Assembly (NCBI RefSeq): GCF_947493765.1
Contig: NZ_CANLSZ010000001.1
Location: 124,001 to 188,000 of the forward strand
Length of the DNA: 64,000 nucleotides
Source of the DNA: an uncultured Arthrobacter sp.
GTDB taxonomy: Bacteria; Actinomycetota; Actinomycetes; Actinomycetales; Micrococcaceae
Reading direction: 5' to 3'
The position numbers and the translations under genes are program-made. Below are positions 10,083-20,337 of the stretch, piece after piece. Every line of letters begins with the position of its first letter. The first letter of the stretch is position 1. The notes beneath the pieces were generated by a model that was not told where the DNA came from, searched no databases, and saw nothing but the letters and a program-made list of their open reading frames with translations.

Positions 10083-10885
10083 GATCCCGCGGCGTCCGGC
10101 ACGCCGTCGAACACGTCGGGGTGATTGCCGAGGAATCCGATGCGATTCAGCGGCCACGCGATGACGGCGGCCCTGCCCTCGATGTCGTCGATGTCGACGA
10201 AGCCCTCCCCGGGCTTGTCCTGGTTGGCACGCGAGTCGGCGGAGGCGTTGCGGTGATCGCCCATGACCCAGACGCTGCCCTCGGGGACGACGACGTCGAA
10301 CGGCAGATCCGAGGGATTGGCACCGGGGAACAGATAGGGTTCGTCGAGCGGTTCGCCGTTGACGGTGATGCGGCCCTCGGCGTCGCAGCAGGTCACGGTG
10401 TCCCCGGGCAGCCCGATGACCCTCTTCACGAGGTGCTGCTGGGACTGGTCCGGCGCGAGGCCGACGAAGATCAGTGCCTCCTTCAGCCAGCTGAGCTGGA
10501 GCTCCTCCTGGGGCGGCAGCCATCCGGCCGTGTCCCGGAAGACGACGATGTCCCCGCGCTGGAGGTCGAACGGCTGGGGCACGAGCTGGTTGACGAAGAT
10601 GCGGTCGTCGATCTCGAGCGTCTCCTCCATCGATCCCGAGGGGATGAAGAAGGCCCGGAAGAGGAAGGTCTTGATGAGGAACGAGAGGACCAGGGCGATC
10701 ACGACGATGGTCGCGATCTCCTTGAGCCAGGCGCCGAAGCCGCGCTCCGGGGCTTTCTCGGGTTTCCGTCGGGAGGCACGCGTGGCGCCCCCGGCGGACC
10801 CCTCGGCGTCACCGGTCGGGTCGACGGCGTGCGCGTCGGACGCGTCGTCCTCCGGGCTCGACTTCCTGCGGAAGCTCCGTGCCAT
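10079..10885 (-). CDS. lepB: Signal peptidase I
   Basis: IPSGSMEETLEIDDRIFVN, KRVIGLPGD, VWVMGDHRNASADSR. Confidence 0.93.
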   Translation of the reverse strand: MARSFRRKSSPEDDASDAHAVDPTGDAEGSAGGATRASRRKPEKAPERGFGAWLKEIATIVVIALVLSFLIKTFLFRAFFIPSGSMEETLEIDDRIFVNQLVPQPFDLQRGDIVVFRDTAGWLPPQEELQLSWLKEALIFVGLAPDQSQQHLVKRVIGLPGDTVTCCDAEGRITVNGEPLDEPYLFPGANPSDLPFDVVVPEGSVWVMGDHRNASADSRANQDKPGEGFVDIDDIEGRAAVIAWPLNRIGFLGNHPDVFDGVPDAAGS

Positions 10886-10969
10886 GTACTGATCCCTCTG
10901 TGGTCGTGGTGGTGCCCGGCGTCGACCTGCCGGTCGGGTGGTGCGGAGGCCTGGTCCGGCGCCGAGCGG

Positions 10970-11653
10970 TCAGTCGTCCGGCAGCCCGATCGGCGCGAAC
11001 CGGTCACGTGGCCAGACTAGCTGAAAGGCCCGCCCGATGATCCGATCCTCCGCGATGAGTCCACCACCCGGTGCGCCGAGCAGCGAGCGTGAATCCTGCG
11101 ATGCGGACCGGTGGTCGCCGAGGAGCCAGACCCGCCCCTCGGGGACGACGACGTCGAAGCTGCCGTCGCTCGCGCTGTCACCCGGATAGAGGTAGGGCTC
11201 GTCCAGGACGTCGCCGTCGACGATCAGGTGTCCGTCCTCGGAGCAGCACTCCACGTGGTCTCCGCCGAGGCCGATCACGCGCTTGATGTAGACCGTGTGG
11301 CTACCGCTGACCCCGAGCCACCGACCGGCGCCGGAGAGCAGCCGCTCGGGCAGGGACCGCTGGTCGGTGATGGGATCGAAGGATCCCCTGCCGTCGAAGA
11401 CCACCACGTCCCCGCGCTGCAGCTGGTCCGCCGTGTCCACCAGCTTGTCGACCAGCACGCGGTCCCCCTCGGTGAGAAGGGGCTCCATGGAGCCGGAGGG
11501 GATGAAGTAGACGTCCACCAGGAAGGAGCGCACGAGACCCGTGAGCAGAGCCGCCACGACCACGGCGGAGAGCACGAAACGCCAGCCCACGGATCGGGAC
11601 CGGCGTTTCGGGTGCTCTCCGGTCGTGGACCGGTCGGCGGGGGTTTCGTGCAC
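10970..11653 (-). CDS. lepB: Signal peptidase I, second copy
   Basis: IPSGSMEPLLTEGDRVLVDK, KRVIGLGGD, VWLLGDHRSASQDSR. Confidence 0.92.
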   Translation of the reverse strand: MHETPADRSTTGEHPKRRSRSVGWRFVLSAVVVAALLTGLVRSFLVDVYFIPSGSMEPLLTEGDRVLVDKLVDTADQLQRGDVVVFDGRGSFDPITDQRSLPERLLSGAGRWLGVSGSHTVYIKRVIGLGGDHVECCSEDGHLIVDGDVLDEPYLYPGDSASDGSFDVVVPEGRVWLLGDHRSASQDSRSLLGAPGGGLIAEDRIIGRAFQLVWPRDRFAPIGLPDD

Positions 11654-11662
11654 CAGCAGAAG

Positions 11663-12022
11663 CTACTTGAGCGTCTTGGGGTCGCGCTTCTCCTTGATCT
11701 TCGCAGCCTTGCCGCGCAGATCACGCATGTAGTACAGCTTGGCGCGGCGCACGTCACCACGCGAGACGACCTCGATGCGATCGAGGACCGGGCTGTGGAC
11801 GGGGAAGGTCCGCTCCACGCCGACGCCGAAGCTCACCTTGCGGACCGTGAAGGTCTCGCGGATGCCGTCGCCCTGGCGGCCCAGGACGAAGCCCTTGAAG
11901 ATCTGGACACGGGTGTTCTTGCCTTCGATGATGTTGACGTGCACGTTGACGGTGTCTCCCGCGCGGAAATCGGGGACGTTGTCGCGGAAGGCTCCGGCAT
12001 CGACAGAATCGAGAATATGCAT
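11663..12022 (-). CDS. rplS: 50S ribosomal protein L19
   Basis: [53 protein letters not shown]. Confidence 0.97.
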   Translation of the reverse strand: MHILDSVDAGAFRDNVPDFRAGDTVNVHVNIIEGKNTRVQIFKGFVLGRQGDGIRETFTVRKVSFGVGVERTFPVHSPVLDRIEVVSRGDVRRAKLYYMRDLRGKAAKIKEKRDPKTLK

Positions 12023-12234
12023 ATTCGTGCTCCTGATGAACGCCACAGGTCATTCATGTGGGTCACGGCGGGCGCGGGTGGACCCTGGGGTCCGGCGCTG
12101 TCGCCGATGAAGGAAGATCCGGGTGACCCGACGATTCGGGACCCGGTGTGGAACTGTCGACCGGGATCCCCCTGTGGCAGGACCCGGTCCAGTGGACACA
12201 GCTGTCGATTATTCCACAGCGGTCCGGGCAATCG

Positions 12235-13020
12235 CTAATGCGCCGGAGGCGGGTGGGGATCGCCGTCCACCGCAGGCGCGCTCCCGCTGAGCGCGGTCCG
12301 TTCGGCCTGGCTCAGGCTCGCGGGGTCGACGCGCGCGAGCAGGTCAGGACGCCGCTCGGCGGTGCGCCGCAACTGTTCGAGGCGCCGCCACCGCGCGATC
12401 CTGGCGTGGTCGCCGCTCAGGAGCACCTCCGGGACGTCCCGGCCGCGCCAGGAGGACGGTTTGGTGTAGACCGGGTACTCGAGGAGGCCGTCGGAGTGAG
12501 ACTCCTCGACGAGGGACTCCGGGTTGCCCACCACGCCGGGGATGAGGCGGCCGACGGCCTCGACGATGGCGAGGACGGCGACCTCCCCCCCGTTGAGGAC
12601 GTAGTCGCCGAGCGAGACCGCCCGGACGTCGAACTGCTCCCGCGCCCAGTCGATGGCGCGCTCGTCGATGCCCTCGTACCTCCCGCAGGCGAACACGAGA
12701 TGATCCAGCCCAGCCAGCTCGTGGGCCATCTCCTGGGTGAAGACGGCGCCGGCCGGCGAGGGCACGATGAGTGTGGGGCGGGGGTCAGGAGCAGCAGCGA
12801 GCACGGTTCCCAGGGCCTGCGCCCATGGCTCCGGTTTCATGACCATCCCGGCCCCACCGCCGTAGGGGGTGTCGTCGACCGTGCGGTGGCGGTCTGTCGT
12901 CGCCTCGCGCAGGTCGTGGATCCTGATGTCGAGCAGACCCTGCCGCCGCGCCTTGCCGATGAGGGAGAGATCGAGTGCGGCGAGGTACTCCGGGAAGATG
13001 GAGACGACGTCGATGCGCAC
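12235..13020 (-). CDS. trmD: tRNA (guanine-N1)-methyltransferase
   Basis: [54 protein letters not shown]. Confidence 0.97.
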   Translation of the reverse strand: MRIDVVSIFPEYLAALDLSLIGKARRQGLLDIRIHDLREATTDRHRTVDDTPYGGGAGMVMKPEPWAQALGTVLAAAPDPRPTLIVPSPAGAVFTQEMAHELAGLDHLVFACGRYEGIDERAIDWAREQFDVRAVSLGDYVLNGGEVAVLAIVEAVGRLIPGVVGNPESLVEESHSDGLLEYPVYTKPSSWRGRDVPEVLLSGDHARIARWRRLEQLRRTAERRPDLLARVDPASLSQAERTALSGSAPAVDGDPHPPPAH

Positions 13021-13598
13021 TAGCCGCGAGCCTCGCCCGTTCCGGCACCCAAGGCGTCGTCGCCGTCGTCGGGAGCCTGGTTCGAGCCTGGCGTATTGAG
13101 CTCGAACAGTCCCTCCGGGGGGACGATCTCGATGAAGCCCTGCTCCGTGTTCACCTGGGGGACGATGCTGCCGACGAACGGGACGAGGGCCTCGTGTCCG
13201 TCGGCGAGTTCGACGACGAGGAGGTCCTGCACCGCCATGGTCCGCAGGGCGGTGACCTTCCCGACCGAGGCGCCGTCCACCCGGGCGTCGAGGCCGACCA
13301 GTTCGTGCTCGTACCAGGCATCGTCGTCGTCGTCCTGCACCGCTGCGGTGTCGATGAACAGCTGCGCTCCACGGAGGGTCTCGGCCTGGTTCCGGTCGGC
13401 GACCTGCTCGAAGCCGACGATCAGGATGTCCTTGTTCCAGCGGGCCTTCGCCACGGTCAGCTCCGTCACGGCGGCCCCTTCCACACGGAAGGTCCCACCG
13501 GCGTCGAAGCGGTCCTCGGGTGCATCGGTGAAGAGCTGGACGGTCACCTCGCCCTTGATGCCGTGCGGCTTTCCGATCCTGGCGACGAGTACGTCCAT
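13020..13598 (-). CDS. rimM: Ribosome maturation factor RimM
   Basis: [36 protein letters not shown]. Confidence 0.95.
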   Translation of the reverse strand: MDVLVARIGKPHGIKGEVTVQLFTDAPEDRFDAGGTFRVEGAAVTELTVAKARWNKDILIVGFEQVADRNQAETLRGAQLFIDTAAVQDDDDDAWYEHELVGLDARVDGASVGKVTALRTMAVQDLLVVELADGHEALVPFVGSIVPQVNTEQGFIEIVPPEGLFELNTPGSNQAPDDGDDALGAGTGEARG

Positions 13599-13638
13599 GG
13601 TGGTGCTCCTGCTGGGGTCGAAGGGGTTCTGCATGAAA

Positions 13639-13675
13639 ATCGGCCCCACCTCCAGATCCTGGTGGTGGGGCCGAT
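13639..13675 (-). terminator. Intrinsic-terminator-like hairpin between khpA and rimM
   Basis: Perfect 12-bp arms ATCGGCCCCACC/GGTGGGGCCGAT; minus-strand transcript continues ...GGGGCCGAUUUUC. Confidence 0.65.
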
Positions 13676-13697
13676 CAAGGCTTTCGAGCTCCGGGGG

Positions 13698-13943
13698 TCA
13701 GCCTCGGCGGCGGTCGGTGTCGACCACGTCCACGCGGACCGGTTCCCCGTCCGCGAGGGCTGCGATCACGGTGCGGAGCGCACGGGCGGTGCGGCCCTGA
13801 CGGCCGATCACCCGACCCAGGTCCTCCTGGTGCACCCGGACCTCGAGCGTCTCTCCGCGGCGGTCGTTCTTCGAGGAGACCCGGACGTCGTCGGGGCTGT
13901 CCACGATGCCGCGGACGAGATGCCCCAGAGCTTCGGCCAGCAA
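13698..13943 (-). CDS. khpA: KH-domain RNA-binding protein (KhpA-like)
   Basis: LEVRVHQEDLGRVIGRQGRTARALRTVIAAL. Confidence 0.9.
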   Translation of the reverse strand: MLAEALGHLVRGIVDSPDDVRVSSKNDRRGETLEVRVHQEDLGRVIGRQGRTARALRTVIAALADGEPVRVDVVDTDRRRG

Positions 13944-13944
13944 G

Positions 13945-14349
13945 TTACTCTGCCTCGGCGGCTTCCGCAGCGGCGTCGTCGCTCTTCTTCGCCTTCGGGG
14001 TGATGGCCTCGGGGACGATCACGGATCCCTTGTCGGGGGCGACGAAGGATTCCTTGGAGGCCTTGGTCCTCAGGGTGCCTTCCTGGCCCTTGAGTCCCTT
14101 GAACTTCTGCCAGTCACCGGTGATCTTCAGCAGGACGGACACCTGCTCGGTGGGCTGCGCGCCGACGCCGAGCCAGTACTGGGCCCGGTCCGAGTTGATC
14201 TCGATGAACGAGGGCTCCTCGGTGGGGTTGTACTTGCCGATCTCTTCGAGGGCACGGCCATCACGCTTGGAGCGTGCGTCCATGACGACGACACGGTAGA
14301 ACGGTGCACGGATCTTGCCCATGCGCTTGAGGCGAATCTTTACGGCCAC
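13945..14349 (-). CDS. rpsP: 30S ribosomal protein S16
   Basis: [50 protein letters not shown] start. Confidence 0.95.
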   Translation of the reverse strand: MAVKIRLKRMGKIRAPFYRVVVMDARSKRDGRALEEIGKYNPTEEPSFIEINSDRAQYWLGVGAQPTEQVSVLLKITGDWQKFKGLKGQEGTLRTKASKESFVAPDKGSVIVPEAITPKAKKSDDAAAEAAEAE

Positions 14350-14549
14350 TGGTGTGGTCACTCCTTGTAAATGAAAAGGGGCGAACCCGTCATCCTGCTC
14401 CCGTGGGGCGGGCCATTCATGGGGGTTCTTCAGGACACGATGCACGCACAGAGAGAGGGCTGCACGGATCGGGTACGGATTCATTGTGCCAGACGGTGCC
14501 GCGTTAGGCGACTCCGGCCGGCACCATGCATCCGTCGGGCCCGGGCCGG

Positions 14550-16133
14550 CTACTTCCCGAGGAACTTCTCGAAGCCCTTGGGGAGGTTCATCGCCGAGGG
14601 ATCGAGCTCCTGCTGTCCGCCGAAGGCGGCGCCGGTGGGCGCGGCGGCGCGAGCCGCCTCGCGCCGCACCTCGGCCTCCCTGGCCTCCTGCGCGGCCTTG
14701 GCCGGGTTGCCCGAGCGCGGCTTCTTCTTGCCCTTGGCAGCGACGGCCTTGCTCTTGCGGGCTCCCCCGAACCCACCGGGCCCCGCCATGCCCGGCATCC
14801 CCGGGACACCGCCGCCGGAGGCCATCTTCTTCATCATCTTCTGCGCCTGCGCGAAACGCTCGAGCAGGCCGTTGACCTCGGAGACGTGGACGCCCGATCC
14901 GCGGGCGATCCTCGCGCGCCGCGAGCCGTTGAGGATCTTCGGGGCCACACGCTCGTGCGGGGTCATGGAGCGCACGATCGCCTCGACGCGGTCGATCTCG
15001 CGCTCGTCGAAGTTCTCGAGTGCCTCGCGCATGTTCGCAGCACCGGGCATCATCATGAGCATCTTCTTCATGGAGCCCATGTTGCGGATCTGCTGCATCT
15101 GGGCCAGGAAGTCGTCGAGCGTGAAGTCCTCCTGGTCGGCGAACTTCTTCGCCATCCGGGCGGCCTCGTCCTTGTCCCAGGACTTCTCCGCCTGCTCGAT
15201 CAGGGTGAGGATGTCGCCCATGTCGAGGATGCGGGAGGCCATCCGGTCGGGGTGGAAGAGCTCGAAGTCCTTCAGGCCCTCGCCCGTGGAGGCGAACATC
15301 ACGGGCTTGCCGGTCACCGACGCGACGGAGAGGGCCGCGCCTCCCCGGGCATCACCGTCGAGCTTGGTCAGCACGACGCCGGTGAAGTCGACACCCTCGC
15401 TGAAGGCGAGCGCGGTGGTGACCGCGTCCTGGCCGATCATGGCGTCGATGACGAAGAGGACCTCGTCGGGGTCGATCGCCGCGCGGATGTCGGCGGCCTG
15501 CTGCATCAGCTCGGCGTCGACACCGAGGCGTCCTGCGGTGTCCACGATGACGACGTCGTGCAGGCGGGACCGCGCCTCGGCGACGCCCTGGCGGGCGACG
15601 GCCACGGGATCACCCGTGGCGGCCTCGAATTCGGAGCTCACGCCGGGGTGCGGGGCGAAGACCGGCACCCCGGCACGCTCGCCGTTGACCTGGAGCTGGC
15701 GGACGGCATTGGGACGCTGCAGGTCACAGGCCACGAGCAGCGGGCTGTGTCCCTGGCCCTTGAGCCAGGTGGACAGCTTGCCGGCGAGGGTGGTCTTGCC
15801 CGCTCCCTGCAGACCGGCCAGCATGATGACGGTGGGCGGGTTCTTGGCGAGGCGGATGCGCCGCGTCTCGCCGCCGAGGATACCGACGAGCTCCTCGTTC
15901 ACGATCTTCACGATCTGCTGGCCCGGGTTCAGCGCCTGCGACACCTCCAGACCCAGCGCCCGCTCCTTGACCGACGCCGTGAAGGCGCGGACCACCGAGA
16001 CGGCCACATCGGCGTCGAGCAGGGCGCGCCGGATCTCGCGGACCGTCGCGTCGATGTCGGCTTCGCTCAGGCGGCCCTTGCCCCGGAGGTTCTTGAAGGT
16101 CGCGGTCAGGCGGTCGGAGAGTGAGTTGAACAC
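14550..16133 (-). CDS. ffh: Signal recognition particle protein Ffh
   Basis: [38 protein letters not shown], Met-rich C-terminal M domain. Confidence 0.97.
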   Translation of the reverse strand: MFNSLSDRLTATFKNLRGKGRLSEADIDATVREIRRALLDADVAVSVVRAFTASVKERALGLEVSQALNPGQQIVKIVNEELVGILGGETRRIRLAKNPPTVIMLAGLQGAGKTTLAGKLSTWLKGQGHSPLLVACDLQRPNAVRQLQVNGERAGVPVFAPHPGVSSEFEAATGDPVAVARQGVAEARSRLHDVVIVDTAGRLGVDAELMQQAADIRAAIDPDEVLFVIDAMIGQDAVTTALAFSEGVDFTGVVLTKLDGDARGGAALSVASVTGKPVMFASTGEGLKDFELFHPDRMASRILDMGDILTLIEQAEKSWDKDEAARMAKKFADQEDFTLDDFLAQMQQIRNMGSMKKMLMMMPGAANMREALENFDEREIDRVEAIVRSMTPHERVAPKILNGSRRARIARGSGVHVSEVNGLLERFAQAQKMMKKMASGGGVPGMPGMAGPGGFGGARKSKAVAAKGKKKPRSGNPAKAAQEAREAEVRREAARAAAPTGAAFGGQQELDPSAMNLPKGFEKFLGK

Positions 16134-16291
16134 GTGCCGTGGACTTCTTTCATCGGGAGAAGATGGGGACTTCAGCTCCCTAGCGTATCAACAGGGCCTG
16201 TGCCGGACGACGGCGGCCCCGCCGCCGGGAATCCTCCGTCCGCCCTGCAGGAACACGGGACACGCCCGGCTTTCCGTGGCAGGGTGAAGGC

Positions 16292-17728
16292 GTGGACACT
16301 CACTCACTCGCAGAACACGACTCCATCCCGGCCGATGCGGACACCCGCGTGAGAACACTGCTCATCCTGGGAGCGTCCGGCGATCTGACGGGCCGCCTCC
16401 TCCTCCCGGGGCTGGCTCGGCTGATCCGCCTCGGGCGCGCCGACGGCCTCAAGCTGGTGGGCGCCGGGTCGGACGACTGGAGCGACGAGCAGTGGCGGAC
16501 GCGCATCGACAGCTCCTTCGCCACCGCCATGGGCAAAGCGGACGACGCCGGGCGGGCCTCGCTGCAGCAGGTGCGGGACGACAGCTCCTACCACCTGCTC
16601 GATGTCACGAAACCGGGCCTGGCCGACCTTGTGGCCACCCTCGACGGCCCGGTGGCGATCTACTTCGCGCTGCCCCCCTCCGTCAGTCAGAAGGCCTGCA
16701 GCGCGCTCGGGTCCGACTCGCTGCCCCACGGGACCAGGCTCGTCATGGAGAAGCCCTTCGGCACCGATCAAGCCTCCGCCCACCTGCTGAACGAGAAGCT
16801 CGCGAAGGTGGTCCCGGAGCAGAACATCCACCGCGTGGACCACTTCCTCGGCAAGGCCACGGTCTTCAACATCCTCGGGCTGCGCTTCGCCAATCGCATC
16901 CTGGAACCGGTCTGGAGCAATCTCCATGTCGAGAAGGTCGAGATCTTCTTCGACGAGGCACTCGCGCTCGAGAACCGGGCTCGCTACTACGACGGCGCCG
17001 GCGCGCTGCGGGACATGATCCAGAGTCATCTGCTGCAGATCATGGCCCTGCTGGCCCTGAATGCGCCGTCGACCCTCCACGAGCGGGATCTCCGCGATCA
17101 CATCGGCTCGGTCCTGCGTGCCAGCTCGGTGGACGTCGACACGCCGGGCAGCAGCCGTCGTGCCCGCTACACGGCGGGCAGGATCGGCGAGCGCGAGGTC
17201 GGCGACTACACGGCGGAGCCCGGCGTCGACCCCTCGAGGGGTACGGAGACGCTCGCCGAGGTGACCGTCTCCATCAACAACGACCGCTGGGCGGGGGTCC
17301 CGTTCATCCTCCGCTCCGGCAAGGCACTCGGGGTCACCCGCAAGGAGGCGGTCATCACCTTCAAGCCCGTCAGTCATCTGCCCACCGGCTTCAAGGGTGA
17401 GGACGCACCCGCCAAGCTCCGGATCGGGTTCGGACCCGACACGCTGCAGCTCGAGATCGACGTGAACGGCCCGGGAGACATCTTCTCGCTCGACCGCACC
17501 ACTCTGAGCACCAATCTCAACGAGACCGATCTGCTCCCCTACGGCGAAGTGCTCGAGGGTGTCCTCGCCGGGGATCCGACACTCTCCGTCCGCGGGGACA
17601 CCGCGGAGGACTGCTGGCGCATCGTGGAGCCGGTCCTGCAGGCCTGGGCGGAGGATCGGGTGCCCCTGGACGAATACACCGCCGGATCGGCCGGTCCGGA
17701 CTCCTGGCCCTCCACCCACGGAGGCTAA
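16292..17728 (+). CDS. zwf: Glucose-6-phosphate dehydrogenase
   Basis: LGASGDLTGRLLLPGLARL, HRVDHFLGKATVFNILGLRF. Confidence 0.92.
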   Translation: MDTHSLAEHDSIPADADTRVRTLLILGASGDLTGRLLLPGLARLIRLGRADGLKLVGAGSDDWSDEQWRTRIDSSFATAMGKADDAGRASLQQVRDDSSYHLLDVTKPGLADLVATLDGPVAIYFALPPSVSQKACSALGSDSLPHGTRLVMEKPFGTDQASAHLLNEKLAKVVPEQNIHRVDHFLGKATVFNILGLRFANRILEPVWSNLHVEKVEIFFDEALALENRARYYDGAGALRDMIQSHLLQIMALLALNAPSTLHERDLRDHIGSVLRASSVDVDTPGSSRRARYTAGRIGEREVGDYTAEPGVDPSRGTETLAEVTVSINNDRWAGVPFILRSGKALGVTRKEAVITFKPVSHLPTGFKGEDAPAKLRIGFGPDTLQLEIDVNGPGDIFSLDRTTLSTNLNETDLLPYGEVLEGVLAGDPTLSVRGDTAEDCWRIVEPVLQAWAEDRVPLDEYTAGSAGPDSWPSTHGG

Positions 17729-17748
17729 CGGGACCTTGCGCCCCGGGG

Positions 17749-18831
17749 TCAGGGGCCGGTGCCCTCCATCACCGGGTCGGTACCCCTACGCTGTCCGGTC
17801 ACCGACGGCACCGCCCGTTGGTCGACCCGGTGCCCGGTGAAGGGGCGGAAGGTGCTGCCCATCGTGAGTCCCCCGAACTCGTAGGCCGTTTCCGCGTGCT
17901 CGGAGAGGTCGACGCCGGACACCTCGTCGTCGGGGCTGATGCGGAACCCGATGGTCCGGTGGATGGCGAGCCCGATGACGGCCGTCATCACCGCCGAGAA
18001 TGCCACGGCGAAACCTGCGGCGACGAGCCCCGCCACGATGCCGGAGGCGGCACCGAGCGAGGTGGGGCGCCCGTCGCGGATACGTTCGGTCACCAGCCAG
18101 CCCACCATCGCCGCCGCAGGCGCGGCCATGGTGTTGACCCAGATCAGCCCCGCCTCCTCGGCGCTACCCGCCGCACCGCCGTTGAAGCCGAACCATCCGA
18201 ACCACAGCAGCGCAGCACCGAGCATCACGAGGGGAATGTTGTGCGGTCGATGGGCCGGGTCCTCCCCGAACCCCTGGCGCTTGCCGAGGATCAGGGCCAT
18301 GACGAGGGCTGCGACCCCGGCGCTGATGTGCACCACCGTACCGCCGGCGAAGTCGACGGCCTCACCGACCGTCCCGCCCACGACGCCGTCGGCGCTGAGC
18401 AGCCCCCCGCCCCAGACCATGAACGCCAGCGGGCAGTACACGATCGTGATCCAGACCGGGACGAAGAGGGTCCACGCTCCGAACTTCGCCCTGTCCGCGA
18501 TCGCCCCGCTGATCAGCGCAACCGTGATGATGGCGAAGGTCGCACCGTAGCCGGTACCGATGAGGTCCTCGGTACCGATCAATCCGGTCAGGCCGGAGGA
18601 GGTGAAGGGGTTGCCGACGAGCTGGGCGACCCCCTGGCCAGTAGTCATCGAGTAGCCCCAGAGAACCCAGACGATCCCGACGAGGCCGACGGCGACGAAG
18701 CTCATCATCATCATGTTCAGGGCGGCCTTGGCGCGGGTCATCCCGCCGTAGAAGAACGCGAGGCCGGGCGTCATCAGCAGTACGAGGGCAGCTGAGGTCA
18801 TCACCCAGACGTGGCTCGGTGTCAGATCCAT
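17749..18831 (-). CDS. amt: Ammonium transporter
   Basis: LLMTPGLAFFYGGMTRAKAALNMMMMSF, DFAGGTVVHISAG. Confidence 0.96.
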   Translation of the reverse strand: MDLTPSHVWVMTSAALVLLMTPGLAFFYGGMTRAKAALNMMMMSFVAVGLVGIVWVLWGYSMTTGQGVAQLVGNPFTSSGLTGLIGTEDLIGTGYGATFAIITVALISGAIADRAKFGAWTLFVPVWITIVYCPLAFMVWGGGLLSADGVVGGTVGEAVDFAGGTVVHISAGVAALVMALILGKRQGFGEDPAHRPHNIPLVMLGAALLWFGWFGFNGGAAGSAEEAGLIWVNTMAAPAAAMVGWLVTERIRDGRPTSLGAASGIVAGLVAAGFAVAFSAVMTAVIGLAIHRTIGFRISPDDEVSGVDLSEHAETAYEFGGLTMGSTFRPFTGHRVDQRAVPSVTGQRRGTDPVMEGTGP

Positions 18832-18987
18832 CACGGACAACCCTTCCGGAAGAGGCGGGTACTTCCCGCACCTCAAGAATCGGACGCCCGTGTTTCCGTC
18901 GCTCGGGCGCCGTATTGCGAGCAGGTTAAGCCGCAGCAAGCGGAAGCCGTGAGAAGGCATTGCACGAGCGTCGAGCCGCGAGTAACG

Positions 18988-19005
18988 TACAACTTTATGG
19001 TTGTA
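18988..19005. promoter_or_regulatory. Inverted repeat spanning the arsR start codon, candidate autoregulatory operator
   Basis: TACAAC-TTTATG-GTTGTA, perfect 6-bp arms; the ATG start (18997-18999) is in the spacer. Confidence 0.5.
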
Positions 19006-19347
19006 GATGCGTTGACCGACGAGGAGGTGAACCGCATCTTCCGTGCGCTGGCCGATGCCACCCGGCGCGACATCGTGCGCAGGACGCTGCTGGCCGACAT
19101 ATCGGTCTCGTCCCTGGCCCACGCGTACGACATGTCGTTCGCCGCGGTCCAGAAGCACGTCGCGGTACTGGAGGAGGCGAGGCTCGTGACCAAGGAACCC
19201 CGCGGACGCGAGCGGATGGTGCGCGGAGTGCCCGAGCGCCTCCGCCAGGCCCAGCGCCTCCTCGACGACCTCGAACTGATCTGGCGTGCGCGGACCGACC
19301 GCCTCGACGCCCTCCTGAGCGAGTCCCCACCCCCCGAGAAAGGCTGA
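18997..19347 (+). CDS. ArsR-family transcriptional regulator
   Basis: RIFRALADATRRDIVRRTL...SSLAHAYDMSFAAVQKHVAVLEEARLVTKEPRGRE. Confidence 0.9.
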   Translation: MVVDALTDEEVNRIFRALADATRRDIVRRTLLADISVSSLAHAYDMSFAAVQKHVAVLEEARLVTKEPRGRERMVRGVPERLRQAQRLLDDLELIWRARTDRLDALLSESPPPEKG

Positions 19348-19349
19348 TC

Positions 19350-20329
19350 ATGCCCGTCATCACCACCGAGAAGAACCTCGACCTGCTGACCCTGACGATC
19401 GTCGCCGAGTTCGCGGCACCGCTGCGCCGCCTGTGGGACGCCTATATGACCCCCGGCAGATCGAACGGTTCTGGGGACCGCCCACGTACCCCGCCACGTT
19501 CCTCCGCCACGACGCCTTCCCGGGCGGCCGCAGCGTCTACCGGATGACCGGCCCCGAGGGCGATGAGCACTACGGGTGCTGGGAGTGGCGCTCCGTGGAT
19601 GCTCCCGACGCCTTCGAGGTGTCCGACGCCTTCGCGGACGCGAACGGCGAGCCGAACCAGGAGCTGCCGAGCATGCACATGTCCTTCGCCTTCGAGGCGA
19701 TCGAGGGAGGGTCGCGCCTCGTCACCACGACGCGCTTCGACTCCCTCGACCAGCTCGAACAGCTGGTCGGGATGGGAATGCTCGAGGGTACCCGCGAGGC
19801 GATGTCGCAGATCGACACAGTGCTGACCGATCTGGCGGCCTTCGCCGCCGACCACGTGGCCGAGGCGCAGCTCCTCGGCGATACACGGGTACGCGTGGCC
19901 CGCATCATCCGCGGTCCCGTGGAGCACGTCTGGCGCGCCCACACCGATGCCGCCCTCGTGAAGCGGTGGCTGCTCGGACCCGACGGCTGGACGATGCCCG
20001 TGTGCGAGATCGCGGTGCGCGTCGGCGACAGCTACCGCTACGAGTGGGAGAACGCCACCGACGGCGAGCGCTTCGGCTTCACCGGCGAACTGCTGGAGTC
20101 CGCGGAGCCATACCGCTCGGTCACCACCGAGTCCATGATCGGTACGGACCACCCAGCCACACTGAACGAACTGACGCTGACGCCCGTCCAGGGCGGGACC
20201 CTCCTGTCCCTGGTCATCACCTACGCGGATGCCGGCCAGCGGGACGCCGTCCTGGCGACGGGCATGACGGACGGCATGGAGACGAGCTATGCGAGGCTCG
20301 AGGGACTGCTGGAGTCAGCCCACGCCTGA
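19350..20329 (+). pseudogene. Two-domain SRPBCC/AHSA1 protein, interrupted by an apparent -1 nt frameshift near 19446
   Basis: Frame of 19350 gives MPVITTEKNLDLLTLTIVAEFAAPLRRLWDAY; homology continues in the frame of 19448 as DPRQIERFWGPPTYPATFLRHDAFPGG to the stop at 20329. Confidence 0.8.
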
Positions 20330-20337
20330 CGGGCCGA

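Noticed and set aside
10079-11653. Tandem lepB genes as a novel duplication
   Set aside because: Two or more adjacent type I signal peptidases next to rplS/rnhB are common in actinobacteria; the copies are well diverged.
19433-19460. Programmed ribosomal frameshift in the SRPBCC gene
   Set aside because: No canonical X_XXY_YYZ slippery heptamer or obvious downstream pseudoknot. A UAUAU hop is conceivable, but a simple 1-nt deletion is more parsimonious, so it is kept only as an alternative in the finding.
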